The notes: a model not told the origin generated them from the sequence alone. A DNA stretch of 20,227 bases from CANKJK01 sp964400405 (GCA_964400405.1 CAYNUO010000057.1:1-20227), one strand, 5' to 3'; counted from the stretch's first letter, positions 6,503 through 14,976 are shown. Numbers and translations: made by a program.

Positions 6503-8641
6503 ATGAAACCGATGCGGCGCCCGCGCACCTTGGGCATCGTCGGAGTCGGAACCATCCTGTGCGCGGGGATGGTTGTCGCGACTACCCAGGCGCCACACCG
6601 GACTGCGCGGCCGCAAACACGGTCGATCAGCGGACGGGTCGCCAGCGGCCTCCTCTCCGGCAGAGCAGGCGATCTCTCAGCGTCCGGCCACCCGGTCGGG
6701 AAGGCGACGGTCCATCTGGTGCCGGTTTCGGCCGTCGACGTGACGACGCCGATCACCGCCAGCGCGATCTACGCACCCCCGTATCCCGCGGAGGCGGTCG
6801 ACGAACCGCTGGAGGATGCCATTCGGCTCCGGGGGGGCAGCTTCCCGACCGCTACCACCGATGCGCAGGGGCGCTTCAGCATTGCTGACGTGCCGGAGGG
6901 CCGGTTCTTCGTCCATGTCACGCCGGAGGGCCAGGATTCGGAACACCTCCCCGGCGGAGACCAGAGCCGCCGCAGCCTGACGGCGCAGGAGCTACGGCGG
7001 CGGCCCATCACGATCAAGCTGTCCAGCCGGCCGTCGGCCACGGCGACATACACCGGTAGCTCTCGGTGTCTCACCTGTCACCAGGACCAGAAGCATTGGG
7101 CGCGGACGGCACACAAACTGGGCTGGACCGTCCCTGATGCTCCCGGGCGCATGCAGGACTTCTCGCGGCACCCGCAGTTCTTTGCCGCGCTCGAGTCCTT
7201 CCCGGAAGTCGAGGCCTTCACCCGCGGCACCCACTTCGAACTCGGAGACTACGACGCGTCGCGCGGTGACGACAAGTTCAAGCTCCGTGCGGCCGGCGAT
7301 GGCCGTCTGCCCATGGAGGGCGTCTACGCGGACGTCTACCTGTGGCGCCGCCCAGCGGACAAGAAGTACGTCATTACGCTCGTGAACAGGCTGAATCCGC
7401 AGGATCCCAACAGCCCCGCTCACCTCGAGATCAAACTGTTGTACGGCGGCGCCGTACATGACCAGCGCTACATCGTGTCGGTGCCACCAGGGCTGGCCGC
7501 CCGACAAGGTTGGTACACCCTGCTTCGCTACAACATGACCGGGCGCGACACACGCCTCAGTCGTGAGCGGCGCGTGTGGCAGGACTACAAGTTCTGGATG
7601 TGGTGGGCAGCGGGAACCGACGGCCGGTACGGCACGAACGACGACGTCGTGGCGGCGCCCCCGGTCAACAACAACGCCGTGCAGACCATGTGCGCCGGGT
7701 GTCACCTCACCGGATGGGAGCGCTACCGCGACACGGCCAGTGGTGAGTTCCTGGTGCGCGCGGTCGATGACCCGGCGGGGGAGATGAACATCGACGACGA
7801 TCCGGCGCCCGACGAGATCAACGTCGGTTGCGAAAGCTGCCACGGCCCCGGATCGGAGCATGTCGCCAACGGCGGCCGCGCGCGCTTCATCGTCAATCCG
7901 AAGTACCTGTCCGCGGAGCGGTCGAGCGTCGTCTGCGGTCGCTGCCACGACCGCCGGCAGGGGTTCGGCGGCCCCGTGAACGGCTACACCCAGGCGATCA
8001 GCCAGGCCGGCGAATTGGCACGGCCGGGCATCAGCAGGCGTGAACTGATCACGACGTTCACCGATCCCGTGAAGAAGGGGCCGACCATGCGTGGGCCCGG
8101 ACGCGAGGACAACATCTGGACCGACGATGTCCACTCCAACAAGCCACATCAGCAGTACGCCGACTTCCTGAAGTCGAAGATGTACCGGAACCAGCAGCAG
8201 CTCGTGACCTGTTCGGATTGCCACGACATGCACGGCAAGACGCCCTATCGCCGCTGGCTGGTGCACGATCCCGACAAGCCGGCGTCGCCGCTGTGCCAGC
8301 GCTGCCACCAGGTCGACGAACCTGTCCACATGGAAGCGAAGCTCAACGCCAGGATGAAAGGCTCGAACACGCGCTGCATTGACTGTCACATGCCGGGCAC
8401 GGCGAATACCGGTGGCACCGCCGGTGACTTCGGGCGACTGCTGAAGGTGCCCCCCTACGCGCACGCCCTGGAGGAAGAGAACAATGCGTATTGGGAGGGG
8501 GGATTGAAGTCGCACGTCTTCGACGTGCCGTTGAAGACGAATGTGGCCGTCAGGGGCGTTGCGCCTGGTCGCGCCATGCCCATTCCCTACACGTCGTCCT
8601 GCGGTACCTGCCACGTCGTGTCGGAGCTGCCGTTCAGGTAA
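6503..8641 (+). CDS. Octaheme c-type cytochrome with N-terminal regulatory-like beta domain (712 aa)
   Basis: An exported multihaem electron carrier. It has eight CXXCH haem sites at Cys residues 189, 397, 443, 478, 570, 598, 625 and 700 (CLTCH, CAGCH, CESCH, CGRCH, CSDCH, CQRCH, CIDCH, CGTCH). Residues 1-28 form a signal peptide with a basic start and hydrophobic core. Residues about 40-175 look like a carboxypeptidase-regulatory/CnaB-type beta sandwich (SISGRVASG, then TTDAQGRFSIADVPEGRFFVHVTPEG). Nearly 200 residues without a haem separate sites 1 and 2. The spacing of the remaining sites resembles cytochrome c554/doubled-CXXCH proteins. ATG 6503 is chosen because GAGAGG lies 9 nt upstream and it gives the cleanest signal peptide; an in-frame start at 6473 lacks these. 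The DUF5916 outer-membrane gene follows on the same strand after 60 nt. The redox partner and substrate are unknown. Confidence 0.88.
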   Translation: MKPMRRPRTLGIVGVGTILCAGMVVATTQAPHRTARPQTRSISGRVASGLLSGRAGDLSASGHPVGKATVHLVPVSAVDVTTPITASAIYAPPYPAEAVDEPLEDAIRLRGGSFPTATTDAQGRFSIADVPEGRFFVHVTPEGQDSEHLPGGDQSRRSLTAQELRRRPITIKLSSRPSATATYTGSSRCLTCHQDQKHWARTAHKLGWTVPDAPGRMQDFSRHPQFFAALESFPEVEAFTRGTHFELGDYDASRGDDKFKLRAAGDGRLPMEGVYADVYLWRRPADKKYVITLVNRLNPQDPNSPAHLEIKLLYGGAVHDQRYIVSVPPGLAARQGWYTLLRYNMTGRDTRLSRERRVWQDYKFWMWWAAGTDGRYGTNDDVVAAPPVNNNAVQTMCAGCHLTGWERYRDTASGEFLVRAVDDPAGEMNIDDDPAPDEINVGCESCHGPGSEHVANGGRARFIVNPKYLSAERSSVVCGRCHDRRQGFGGPVNGYTQAISQAGELARPGISRRELITTFTDPVKKGPTMRGPGREDNIWTDDVHSNKPHQQYADFLKSKMYRNQQQLVTCSDCHDMHGKTPYRRWLVHDPDKPASPLCQRCHQVDEPVHMEAKLNARMKGSNTRCIDCHMPGTANTGGTAGDFGRLLKVPPYAHALEEENNAYWEGGLKSHVFDVPLKTNVAVRGVAPGRAMPIPYTSSCGTCHVVSELPFR

Positions 8642-8647
8642 CCGGCG

Positions 8648-8670
8648 CGACTCACGGCCTGCGTGAGTCG
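8648..8670 (+). repeat. Intercistronic hairpin between cytochrome and DUF5916 genes
   Basis: A perfect 9-bp stem (CGACTCACG with CGTGAGTCG) around loop GCCTG lies 6 nt after the cytochrome stop. No T-tract follows, so it is more likely a 3'-end stabiliser or partial attenuator than a full terminator. The core word GACTCACG also occurs twice in the region upstream of the cytochrome gene. Confidence 0.5.
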
Positions 8671-8701
8671 GCGACAGCGCAGAGGACAGCAGAGTCGACG
8701 A

Positions 8702-10912
8702 ATGCCTAAATCGAGGTTGCATCCAGTCCTGGTTGCGTGCCTGTGCATCGCGGCGACGACCGCGATCCCGGTGCGGGCTGACGCACAGGAGCCGACGACT
8801 GCAACAGTTCTTGCCATCCAGGACGTTCTTCGACTCGACGGCCGGCTCGACGAGCCGTTCTGGAGCCAGGCGACACCGATCCAGCTGACGCAGCAGGCGC
8901 CCAAAGCGGGCGAGGCCACGCCGTTCGAAACCACGGTCCGCATCGCCGCGAATCGGGAGAACGTCTACATCGCGTTCGAGTGCTTCGACGCCGATCCGCG
9001 ACAACTGGCGGTGCACACGATGCAGCGCGACGGCGACGTGGCGGGCGACGATTTCGTGTCGATTGCCCTCGACACGTATGGCGACCGCCGGACCGGCTAC
9101 TTCTTCCGTGTGAACGCCTCGGGAGCCCGCGTCGACGGGCTCATTGCCGGTCCTGAAGACCCAAGCCTGGACTGGGACGGCATCTGGGATGCCCGCACCC
9201 ACCGTGCCGCCGACCGGTGGACCATCGAAGTCACGATTCCGACGCGCTCGCTGAACTTCACGCGTGGCCTCGACGCATGGGGTGCGAACTTCGAGCGCAA
9301 CATCGCCCGTGTCCAGACCGTGCTGCGTTGGGCGTCGCCGACCCTGGATTCGTTCTTCTACGACCTTTCCCGCGCCGGCACGGTGGCGGGCCTGGCGGGG
9401 CTGAAACAGGGACTCGGCCTCGAGCTCAGCCCCTACACGACCGGCCGCACCCGGAAGGACTTCGCAGTTGGCGACCGCGACTTCCTGGGGGCGGTGGGGG
9501 GAGATTTCGCGTACCGCGTTACATCACAGCTTGCCGCCGTCGTGACGGCCAACACCGACTTCGCCGAAACCGAAGTCGATACGCGGCAGCTCAATCTCAC
9601 GCGATTCGAGTTGTTCTTCCCCGAACGGCGGACGTTCTTCCTCGAGGGGTCGAATCAGTACCAGTTCGGCCTCGGCCTCGATGACAAGTTCCTGCCGTTC
9701 TTCTCGCGCCGTGTTGGCCTCATCGATGGTGACCAGATCCCGATCGACGTTGGCGTCAAGTTGAACGGGCGGGTTGGTCGCGTGAACCTTGGTGTCCTTG
9801 ATGTGCGAACCCGAGGCACGACGCTCGTCTCGGGACACGCCCTACCGAGCACGAACCTGTTCGTGGGACGGACGTCCGTCGATGTATCCGAGAAGTTGCG
9901 CGTCGGCACGATCGTGACCAATGGCAGTCCCGACGGTGCCCGGCGCAACACGCTGGCCGGCGTCGACGCGGTGTACCGAACCTCGGAGTTCCTGGGCGAC
10001 AAGAACTTCTTCGTCGGCGTCTGGGGTGCGGCGACGACCCGTCCTGCCGGCAGCGGCGGAGGTAATCGCGGGGGCTACGGCATCAAGGTGGACTACCCCA
10101 ACGATCGCTGGGATTGCTTCGTCTCCTTCCACCAGTTCGGCGAGTCGCTCGATCCCGCTCTTGGCTTCATTCCGCGAACCGGGATCCACCGCACGGACTC
10201 GGCGTGCGAGTTCCGTCCACGGCCCCGCAAGGACGGCCCATTCGGCTGGGTACGGCAGCAGTTCATGGACCACCGCTTCTATCGAATCACCAACTATCAG
10301 GGGCTGGTGGAGTCCCAGCGGTTCTCGTGGGTGCCGGTCAACGTTCAGATGGAATCGGGGGACCGGGTCTCCGTCAACTGGCTGCCGACGCTGGAGAATC
10401 TGCCCGTGCCGTTCGAGATCGCGGACGGCGTCACCCTGCCCGTCGGCAGGTACCGCTTCGACCGCCTGATCGGCGAGTTCCAGAGCAGCCCGAACCGGCG
10501 AGCGCACTTCGGCAACACCAGCGGATTCGGATCGTTCTACGGCGGCCGCCTGTATCAACAGTCCAACTACATCCGGTACACCAGCGCCAATGGCGGATGG
10601 CAAACGGGTGTCACGGTTGACCAGAACTTCGGACGGCTTCCAGAGGGGCGCTTCGTACAGCGGCTGTGGCAGTTCAACGCGACGTACGCCGTCAACAGCT
10701 ACACATCGCTGACCAGCTTCCTGCAGTACGACTCCGTCTCGCAGAGCGTCGGCAACAATCTCCGCCTCCGCTGGACGATCAGGCCCGGCAATGACCTCTT
10801 CGTCGTGTGGAACCGCGGGTGGAAGCGGTTGCATCTGAGCCCGTCCGAACGCACGCTCCTGCCGGACACGGAACTGCTTGCCATCAAGATCCGCTGGACG
10901 TTCAGGGCTTGA
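8702..10912 (+). CDS. DUF5916 outer-membrane protein with CBM9-like N-terminal domain (736 aa)
   Basis: The first 29 residues are a signal peptide (MPKSRLHPVL, hydrophobic core, ADAQ). Next comes a carbohydrate-binding family 9-like beta domain, recognisable from LDGRLDEPFW (45-54) and further strands to about residue 190. The rest is the DUF5916 region with its signature (TDFAETEVDTRQLNLTRFELFFPE split over about 280-305, then RRTFFLEG). Many alternating short strands follow, consistent with an outer-membrane beta barrel, ending in IKIRWTFRA. The function of this family is not established; adhesion, glycan uptake or transport have been proposed. ATG 8702 gives a normal signal peptide; an in-frame GTG at 8663 would add 13 charged residues and overlap the hairpin. 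No strong Shine-Dalgarno is seen. It probably shares a transcript with the octaheme cytochrome, which hints at a joint envelope role. Confidence 0.87.
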   Translation: MPKSRLHPVLVACLCIAATTAIPVRADAQEPTTATVLAIQDVLRLDGRLDEPFWSQATPIQLTQQAPKAGEATPFETTVRIAANRENVYIAFECFDADPRQLAVHTMQRDGDVAGDDFVSIALDTYGDRRTGYFFRVNASGARVDGLIAGPEDPSLDWDGIWDARTHRAADRWTIEVTIPTRSLNFTRGLDAWGANFERNIARVQTVLRWASPTLDSFFYDLSRAGTVAGLAGLKQGLGLELSPYTTGRTRKDFAVGDRDFLGAVGGDFAYRVTSQLAAVVTANTDFAETEVDTRQLNLTRFELFFPERRTFFLEGSNQYQFGLGLDDKFLPFFSRRVGLIDGDQIPIDVGVKLNGRVGRVNLGVLDVRTRGTTLVSGHALPSTNLFVGRTSVDVSEKLRVGTIVTNGSPDGARRNTLAGVDAVYRTSEFLGDKNFFVGVWGAATTRPAGSGGGNRGGYGIKVDYPNDRWDCFVSFHQFGESLDPALGFIPRTGIHRTDSACEFRPRPRKDGPFGWVRQQFMDHRFYRITNYQGLVESQRFSWVPVNVQMESGDRVSVNWLPTLENLPVPFEIADGVTLPVGRYRFDRLIGEFQSSPNRRAHFGNTSGFGSFYGGRLYQQSNYIRYTSANGGWQTGVTVDQNFGRLPEGRFVQRLWQFNATYAVNSYTSLTSFLQYDSVSQSVGNNLRLRWTIRPGNDLFVVWNRGWKRLHLSPSERTLLPDTELLAIKIRWTFRA

Positions 10913-10968
10913 CGCGGCGCGACGGACGCACCGGGTCCTGGCGATGAGATGAGGTCGTGGCTGCGCAG

Positions 10969-13668
10969 TTACCGCAGCTCCCCGAGGTACCCGCGCCGCT
11001 CCAGCCACTTCACGGCTTCGAGCACGGGCACGACCGTCAGCGCCAGACCTGCCGTCAGCGCCCAGTCGGCCCACGAGAAGCTGAATGTGCCGAACGGGTC
11101 GTGCAGGGCCGGCACGTAGATCACCCCAGCAAGCAGCACCAGTTCCCACCCGACGGCCAGATTCAGCCAGCGGTTGGCGAACGGCCGCCGCAGCACCGTG
11201 TAGCGGTCGGACCGGTAGTTGTACGCCTTGAAGAACTGGATGAGCACGAGCGAGACGAACGTCATCGCCATCGCCTCGGGCAACGGACGGCCGGACCGGC
11301 GCAGGTATGTGAAGAGGCCGAGGTTCACGGCGGCCGACCAGAGGCCGCCGCTCATCAGCAGCACGATCAGCGGCCGAGAGAAGATGCCCGCCCGCCGGTC
11401 GCGCGGCCGGCGCCGCATGAGGTCCGGCTCGGGTGGATCGATTGCGAGCGCGAGCGCCGGAAGGCCGTCGGTGGCGAGGTTCACGTAGAGGATCTGCACG
11501 GCCGTGAGTGGCAGCGGCAGGCCGGCGAGCGCGGCACCGGCCATCAACGCGATCTCGCCGACGTTCGACGACAGCAGGAACGCCAGATACTTCGTGATGT
11601 TGCTGAAGACGATCCGCCCTTCGTCCACCGCCGCCACGATGGTCGCGAAGTTGTCGTCGAGCAGCGTGATGGCAGCCGCCTCCTTGCTGACGTCCGTGCC
11701 GGTGATGCCCATGGCGATGCCGACATCGGCCTTCTTGAGCGCGGGCGCATCGTTGACGCCGTCGCCCGTCATGGCCACAACCGCCCCGCGGGCCTGCCAG
11801 GCGGTGACGACGCGAAGCTTGTCGGCGGGCGACACGCGGGCGTAGGCGCCGATCCCGGTCACCTCGCGCGGCAGGTCGGCGTCTGAGATCGCGGCCAGTT
11901 CGGCGCCGCCGACCACGCGCCGGTCGCCGAGCAGGCCCAGCTCACCGGCGATAGCCCGGGCGGTCAGCGGATGATCCCCGGTAATCATGACCGGCGTGAT
12001 GCCGGCGTCTCGGCACGTACGGATGGCGGCCGCCGCCTCCGGCCGGGGCGGGTCCATCATCGCCACGAGCCCCAGGAACGTCATGTCCTGCTCGGCATCT
12101 GACGTACCCGCACCGTGCTTCCGGGCCACGGCCAGCACGCGGAGGCCCTCGCCGGCCAACTGGTGTTCGACGGCAAGGAACGCATCTCGCGCGGCGGCGT
12201 CCAGCGGAACCTCGGTGTTCCCTCGCAGCTGCCGGGTGCAGTCGGGAAGAATCGCGTCCGCGGCACCCTTCGAGAAGGCAACGCTCATCTCCGCCATCTC
12301 GTGCACCGTTGTCATCCGCCGTCGCTCGGAGCTGAAGGGGATCTCGTCCAATCGCGGCGCCAGCTGGTCGAGCACGGCCGCACGTAGGCCGGCCTTGGCA
12401 GCGGCCACGACGAGCGCGCCCTCCGTCGGGTCGCCATCGATCCGCCAGTGGCCCTGGTCCGCAACCAGGCGTGCATCCGAGGCCAGCACGCCGGCGCGCA
12501 GCAGCTCGACGACTGACGCCGGTAGCGTGGCGCCGTCGCCGATGCCGGTCATCCGGACTTCGCCATCGGGCGCGTATCCCACGCCGTCAACCTGGGCCAC
12601 GCCGTCCGCCGTGACCAACCGCCGGACCGTCATCTCGTTGCGCGTGAGCGTGCCTGTCTTGTCCGTGCAGATCACGGACGTGCTGCCCAGGGTCTCCACG
12701 ACAGGCAGGCGGCGGACGAGGGCCTGGCGCTTCACCATGCGACGCACGCCCACGGCCAGCGAGATCGTCACCACGGCAGGCAGCGCTTCGGGGACGACCG
12801 CCACGGCCAGTGCAATGCCGAAGAGGAACATCTCGAGCGGTGGCAGACCGCGCCAGAGGCCGGCGGCCACGATGAGCGCCACCACGACGAGCGCGGCCTT
12901 GCCCAGCGTCGACCCGAGGTGATCCAGGTTCTCCTGCAGTGGCGTCCGGCCGGATTCCACCGTCTGCACGAGCGCGCTGATGTGGCCGAACTCGGTGGCC
13001 ATGCCCGTGGCGACGACCACCGCCTGGCCACGACCGTAGGTGACGAGGGTGCCGGCGTAGGCCATGTTGACGCGGTCGCCCAGGCCGGCGTCGACCCGCG
13101 CCACCGGAGAGGAGGTCTTCTCCACCGCGCCCGACTCGCCTGTCAGCGCCGCCTCGTCCACCGCGAGGTTGATGGCCTGGAGGATGCGCGCGTCAGCCGG
13201 CACGCGGTCGCCCGCGCGCAGCAGCACCACGTCGCCCGGCACGACAGCCCGCGCGGCAATCGCCGTCTCGGCGCCGTCGCGCAGCACGTGACCGAGCGGC
13301 GCGGCCATCGCGCGCAGTGCTTCGAGCGCACGTTCCGCGCGGAACTCCTGCATGAAGCCCAGCCCCACCGCGAAGAGCACGATCACCGCGATCACGCCCG
13401 CCTCCAGCGCGTGGCCGAGCAGGCCCGACAGGAAGGTGGCGGCGAGCAGGATGAGGATGAGGACGTTCTTGAACTGCGCCAGCAGCGTCTGCCACGCCGA
13501 GGCGCGCTCGAACGCGCGGAGCTCGTTCGGTCCGTGCACAGCGAGCCGCCGTGCCGCTTCCTCGCTGGTCAGGCCGGCCGGCCCCGTTTCCAGGCGCCGC
13601 AGCGCCTCGTCGACCGGGAGCGTGTGCCAGGGATGGTCAGCGCGGGGAGTGGCCGGGGCTGCGGACAT
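10969..13668 (-). CDS. P2-type cation ATPase, probably Ca2+ (899 aa)
   Basis: A membrane pump coupling ATP hydrolysis to cation export. It has an N-terminal cation-ATPase domain (HTLPVDEALRRLETGPAGLT), actuator motif TGES (176-179), phosphorylation site Asp336 in CTDKTGTLT, nucleotide-binding KGAA (about 467), hinge TGDGVND (634-640) and membrane helices around 65-105, 258-310 and the C-terminal 200 residues. Ion-site residues of SERCA-type Ca2+ pumps appear conserved: Glu294 in PEALP (TM4), Asn702 and Glu705 in SSNVGE (TM5), Asn730, Thr733 and Asp734 in NLATDGLP (TM6). The TM8 acidic residue seems replaced by Gln (LVLIQFF). Length is normal for the family. It ends in convergent orientation with the DUF5916 gene (56 nt apart) and diverges from the SEC-C gene (58 nt). 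No Shine-Dalgarno is seen before the ATG at 13668. Ca2+ is more likely than Na+/K+ but not proven. Confidence 0.92.
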   Translation of the reverse strand: MSAAPATPRADHPWHTLPVDEALRRLETGPAGLTSEEAARRLAVHGPNELRAFERASAWQTLLAQFKNVLILILLAATFLSGLLGHALEAGVIAVIVLFAVGLGFMQEFRAERALEALRAMAAPLGHVLRDGAETAIAARAVVPGDVVLLRAGDRVPADARILQAINLAVDEAALTGESGAVEKTSSPVARVDAGLGDRVNMAYAGTLVTYGRGQAVVVATGMATEFGHISALVQTVESGRTPLQENLDHLGSTLGKAALVVVALIVAAGLWRGLPPLEMFLFGIALAVAVVPEALPAVVTISLAVGVRRMVKRQALVRRLPVVETLGSTSVICTDKTGTLTRNEMTVRRLVTADGVAQVDGVGYAPDGEVRMTGIGDGATLPASVVELLRAGVLASDARLVADQGHWRIDGDPTEGALVVAAAKAGLRAAVLDQLAPRLDEIPFSSERRRMTTVHEMAEMSVAFSKGAADAILPDCTRQLRGNTEVPLDAAARDAFLAVEHQLAGEGLRVLAVARKHGAGTSDAEQDMTFLGLVAMMDPPRPEAAAAIRTCRDAGITPVMITGDHPLTARAIAGELGLLGDRRVVGGAELAAISDADLPREVTGIGAYARVSPADKLRVVTAWQARGAVVAMTGDGVNDAPALKKADVGIAMGITGTDVSKEAAAITLLDDNFATIVAAVDEGRIVFSNITKYLAFLLSSNVGEIALMAGAALAGLPLPLTAVQILYVNLATDGLPALALAIDPPEPDLMRRRPRDRRAGIFSRPLIVLLMSGGLWSAAVNLGLFTYLRRSGRPLPEAMAMTFVSLVLIQFFKAYNYRSDRYTVLRRPFANRWLNLAVGWELVLLAGVIYVPALHDPFGTFSFSWADWALTAGLALTVVPVLEAVKWLERRGYLGELR

Positions 13669-13726
13669 CAGGAGCGGATTCTCGAAAAGGGGTTGGTGTT
13701 ATTCTCGGCGCGGACGGGACGGACGC

Positions 13727-13972
13727 ATGGCGCAACGAGGCAAAGTCGGACGGAACGACCGCTGCTCCTGTGGCAGCGGCAAGAAGTACAAGCAGTGCTG
13801 CGGGCCCAAGGAGCAGCGCCTGGATCTGAAGTCGCGCATCGGTGTCGCGGCGCTGGTGGCCGTGATCGCCGGTGCCCTGATCTATGGCGTGATCACCGTC
13901 GTGCGTCACGATGGCGACGCCATCGCCGCCCCGACCGGTGTCTGGTCGCCCGAACACGGCCACTATCACTGA
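13727..13972 (+). CDS. Small SEC-C zinc-finger membrane protein (81 aa)
   Basis: The N-terminal 26 residues are a SEC-C motif (VGRNDRCSCGSGKKYKQCCG) with zinc ligands in CxCx8CC spacing. In SecA this motif binds zinc and SecB or ribosomes. After a basic linker, residues about 37-57 (RIGVAALVAVIAGALIYGVITVV) form one transmembrane helix. The tail ends WSPEHGHYH, with three His residues that could bind metal. The zinc finger would face the cytoplasm by the positive-inside rule. ATG 13727 is preferred over upstream in-frame starts because it begins right before the motif and follows GGGACGG; a possible -10 TATTCT lies at 13700-13705. It diverges from the P-type ATPase. Function unknown; tethering a metal or translocation factor to the membrane is speculation. 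Confidence 0.85.
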   Translation: MAQRGKVGRNDRCSCGSGKKYKQCCGPKEQRLDLKSRIGVAALVAVIAGALIYGVITVVRHDGDAIAAPTGVWSPEHGHYH

Positions 13973-13998
13973 TCACTCTACAGGGCGCGCCGAACCCG

Positions 13999-14022
13999 GA
14001 CGCACCGAGCGGCCGGTGCGTC
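13999..14022. terminator. Bidirectional terminator-like hairpin
   Basis: GACGCACCG pairs perfectly with CGGTGCGTC (9 bp) around loop AGCGGC, between the convergent SEC-C and DUF1684 genes. It overlaps the DUF1684 stop codon (14021-14023). No T-tract is present on either strand. Confidence 0.5.
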
Positions 14023-14941
14023 AGGATCGCGGCAACTCGACGTTCACGGGATAGGCGCGCTCGCCGGCCAGTACCTTCACGGGCATCCGGTTCTCCGGGA
14101 GCGGCAGTGGGCAGGTCGTGAACGGATTGAACGAGCACGGCGGGTTGTACGCCTGATTGAAGTCCAGGACGACCGTGCCGTCGTCCCGCAGGTCCGCATA
14201 GAGGAATCGCGCCGCCGCGTAGGTTTCGTTCCCGCTCGACGCGTCCCGGATCACGAAGTACAACCGCTTCGGGCGCGTGGTGAACGGCCGCAGGCGGAGC
14301 GTCTGTCCGTTCAACGTGAACTCCACGACGCCCTCGGTCTTGTAGACGTCGTCGTCCCCGAAGGTGTTGACCGTCTTGACGGTGCGCGGCGCGTCGTCGG
14401 GGATGAAGCGCCCCACCACGCGGTAGGCCGGCTGGATGTCGAACCAGCGGAAGCCGAGAAAGCCTGTGGCTTCCTTGCCGTTCGGATCCCACACGCGCAG
14501 CGACTTTCGCGCGCCACTGCGGTGGATGACCATCCGGATGTCGTCGGTTATTAGTTCGTCCGCCTTCGGGGCGCCGTCGTCAACGAGCACGACAGGCGCC
14601 GTGATTGGCTGGTCCCGGAGCGTGACGCGGACTCCGGCCGCCGGCTCAAACCGCACGGCTTCGCCCTCCAGCACGAACCGGCCAAGCGTGGCGGGCGCGG
14701 CGGCAGGCAACACGATGTCGTTGCCGAGGGCGCTTCCCGCTGTCTGGGAACCCGCCGAGAGGAAGTGCAGACCGGCGATGCTGGCATAGTCGCGCCGGTA
14801 GTCCGTCTCGTGCTTCGCGCGCCAGGCTTCCGCCTGCGCCCGTGCCTCGTCGGGAGACACGTCCACGAGCGGTACGGGCGCGCTCCGGCACGCGGCCGAA
14901 ACGAGGGCGAGCAACGTGATCAGGGCCTGCCGGACGCTCAT
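14021..14941 (-). CDS. DUF1684 family protein, probable lipoprotein (306 aa)
   Basis: The family is recognised from its C-terminal signature: VLDFNQAYNPPCSFNPF, then TTCPLPLPENRMPVKVLAGER, with two conserved cysteines. The middle contains WFDIQPAYRVVGRF and NTFGDDDVYKTEGVVEF, also typical. The N-terminus is a short basic start, a hydrophobic run and Cys18 in LVSAAC, an acceptable though not ideal lipobox. It is therefore probably anchored in the membrane facing the periplasm. DUF1684 has no established biochemical role. ATG 14941 is strongly supported by a near-ideal promoter whose -10 ends 6 nt before it, giving a leaderless mRNA; the frame is open further upstream but that sequence overlaps the divergent gene. 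The gene diverges from the propeller gene at 15044. Confidence 0.88.
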   Translation of the reverse strand: MSVRQALITLLALVSAACRSAPVPLVDVSPDEARAQAEAWRAKHETDYRRDYASIAGLHFLSAGSQTAGSALGNDIVLPAAAPATLGRFVLEGEAVRFEPAAGVRVTLRDQPITAPVVLVDDGAPKADELITDDIRMVIHRSGARKSLRVWDPNGKEATGFLGFRWFDIQPAYRVVGRFIPDDAPRTVKTVNTFGDDDVYKTEGVVEFTLNGQTLRLRPFTTRPKRLYFVIRDASSGNETYAAARFLYADLRDDGTVVLDFNQAYNPPCSFNPFTTCPLPLPENRMPVKVLAGERAYPVNVELPRS

Positions 14942-14947
14942 GCGCGC

Positions 14948-14976
14948 ATCGTAGTGACCGGAACCGGGCGGGTCAA
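14948..14976 (-). promoter_or_regulatory. Strong sigma-70 promoter giving a leaderless DUF1684 mRNA
   Basis: On the minus strand TTGACC (14971-14976), a 17-bp spacer and TACGAT (14948-14953) form a near-consensus promoter. Six bases (GCGCGC) separate the -10 from the ATG at 14941, so the expected first transcribed base is at the start codon. No Shine-Dalgarno fits. Confidence 0.65.

Noticed and set aside
6992..9202. 736-residue antisense frame across the cytochrome and DUF5916 genes
   Set aside because: It shows no domain or signal peptide, and the plus-strand frames carry eight CXXCH sites and DUF5916 motifs; codon composition makes the antisense frame open.
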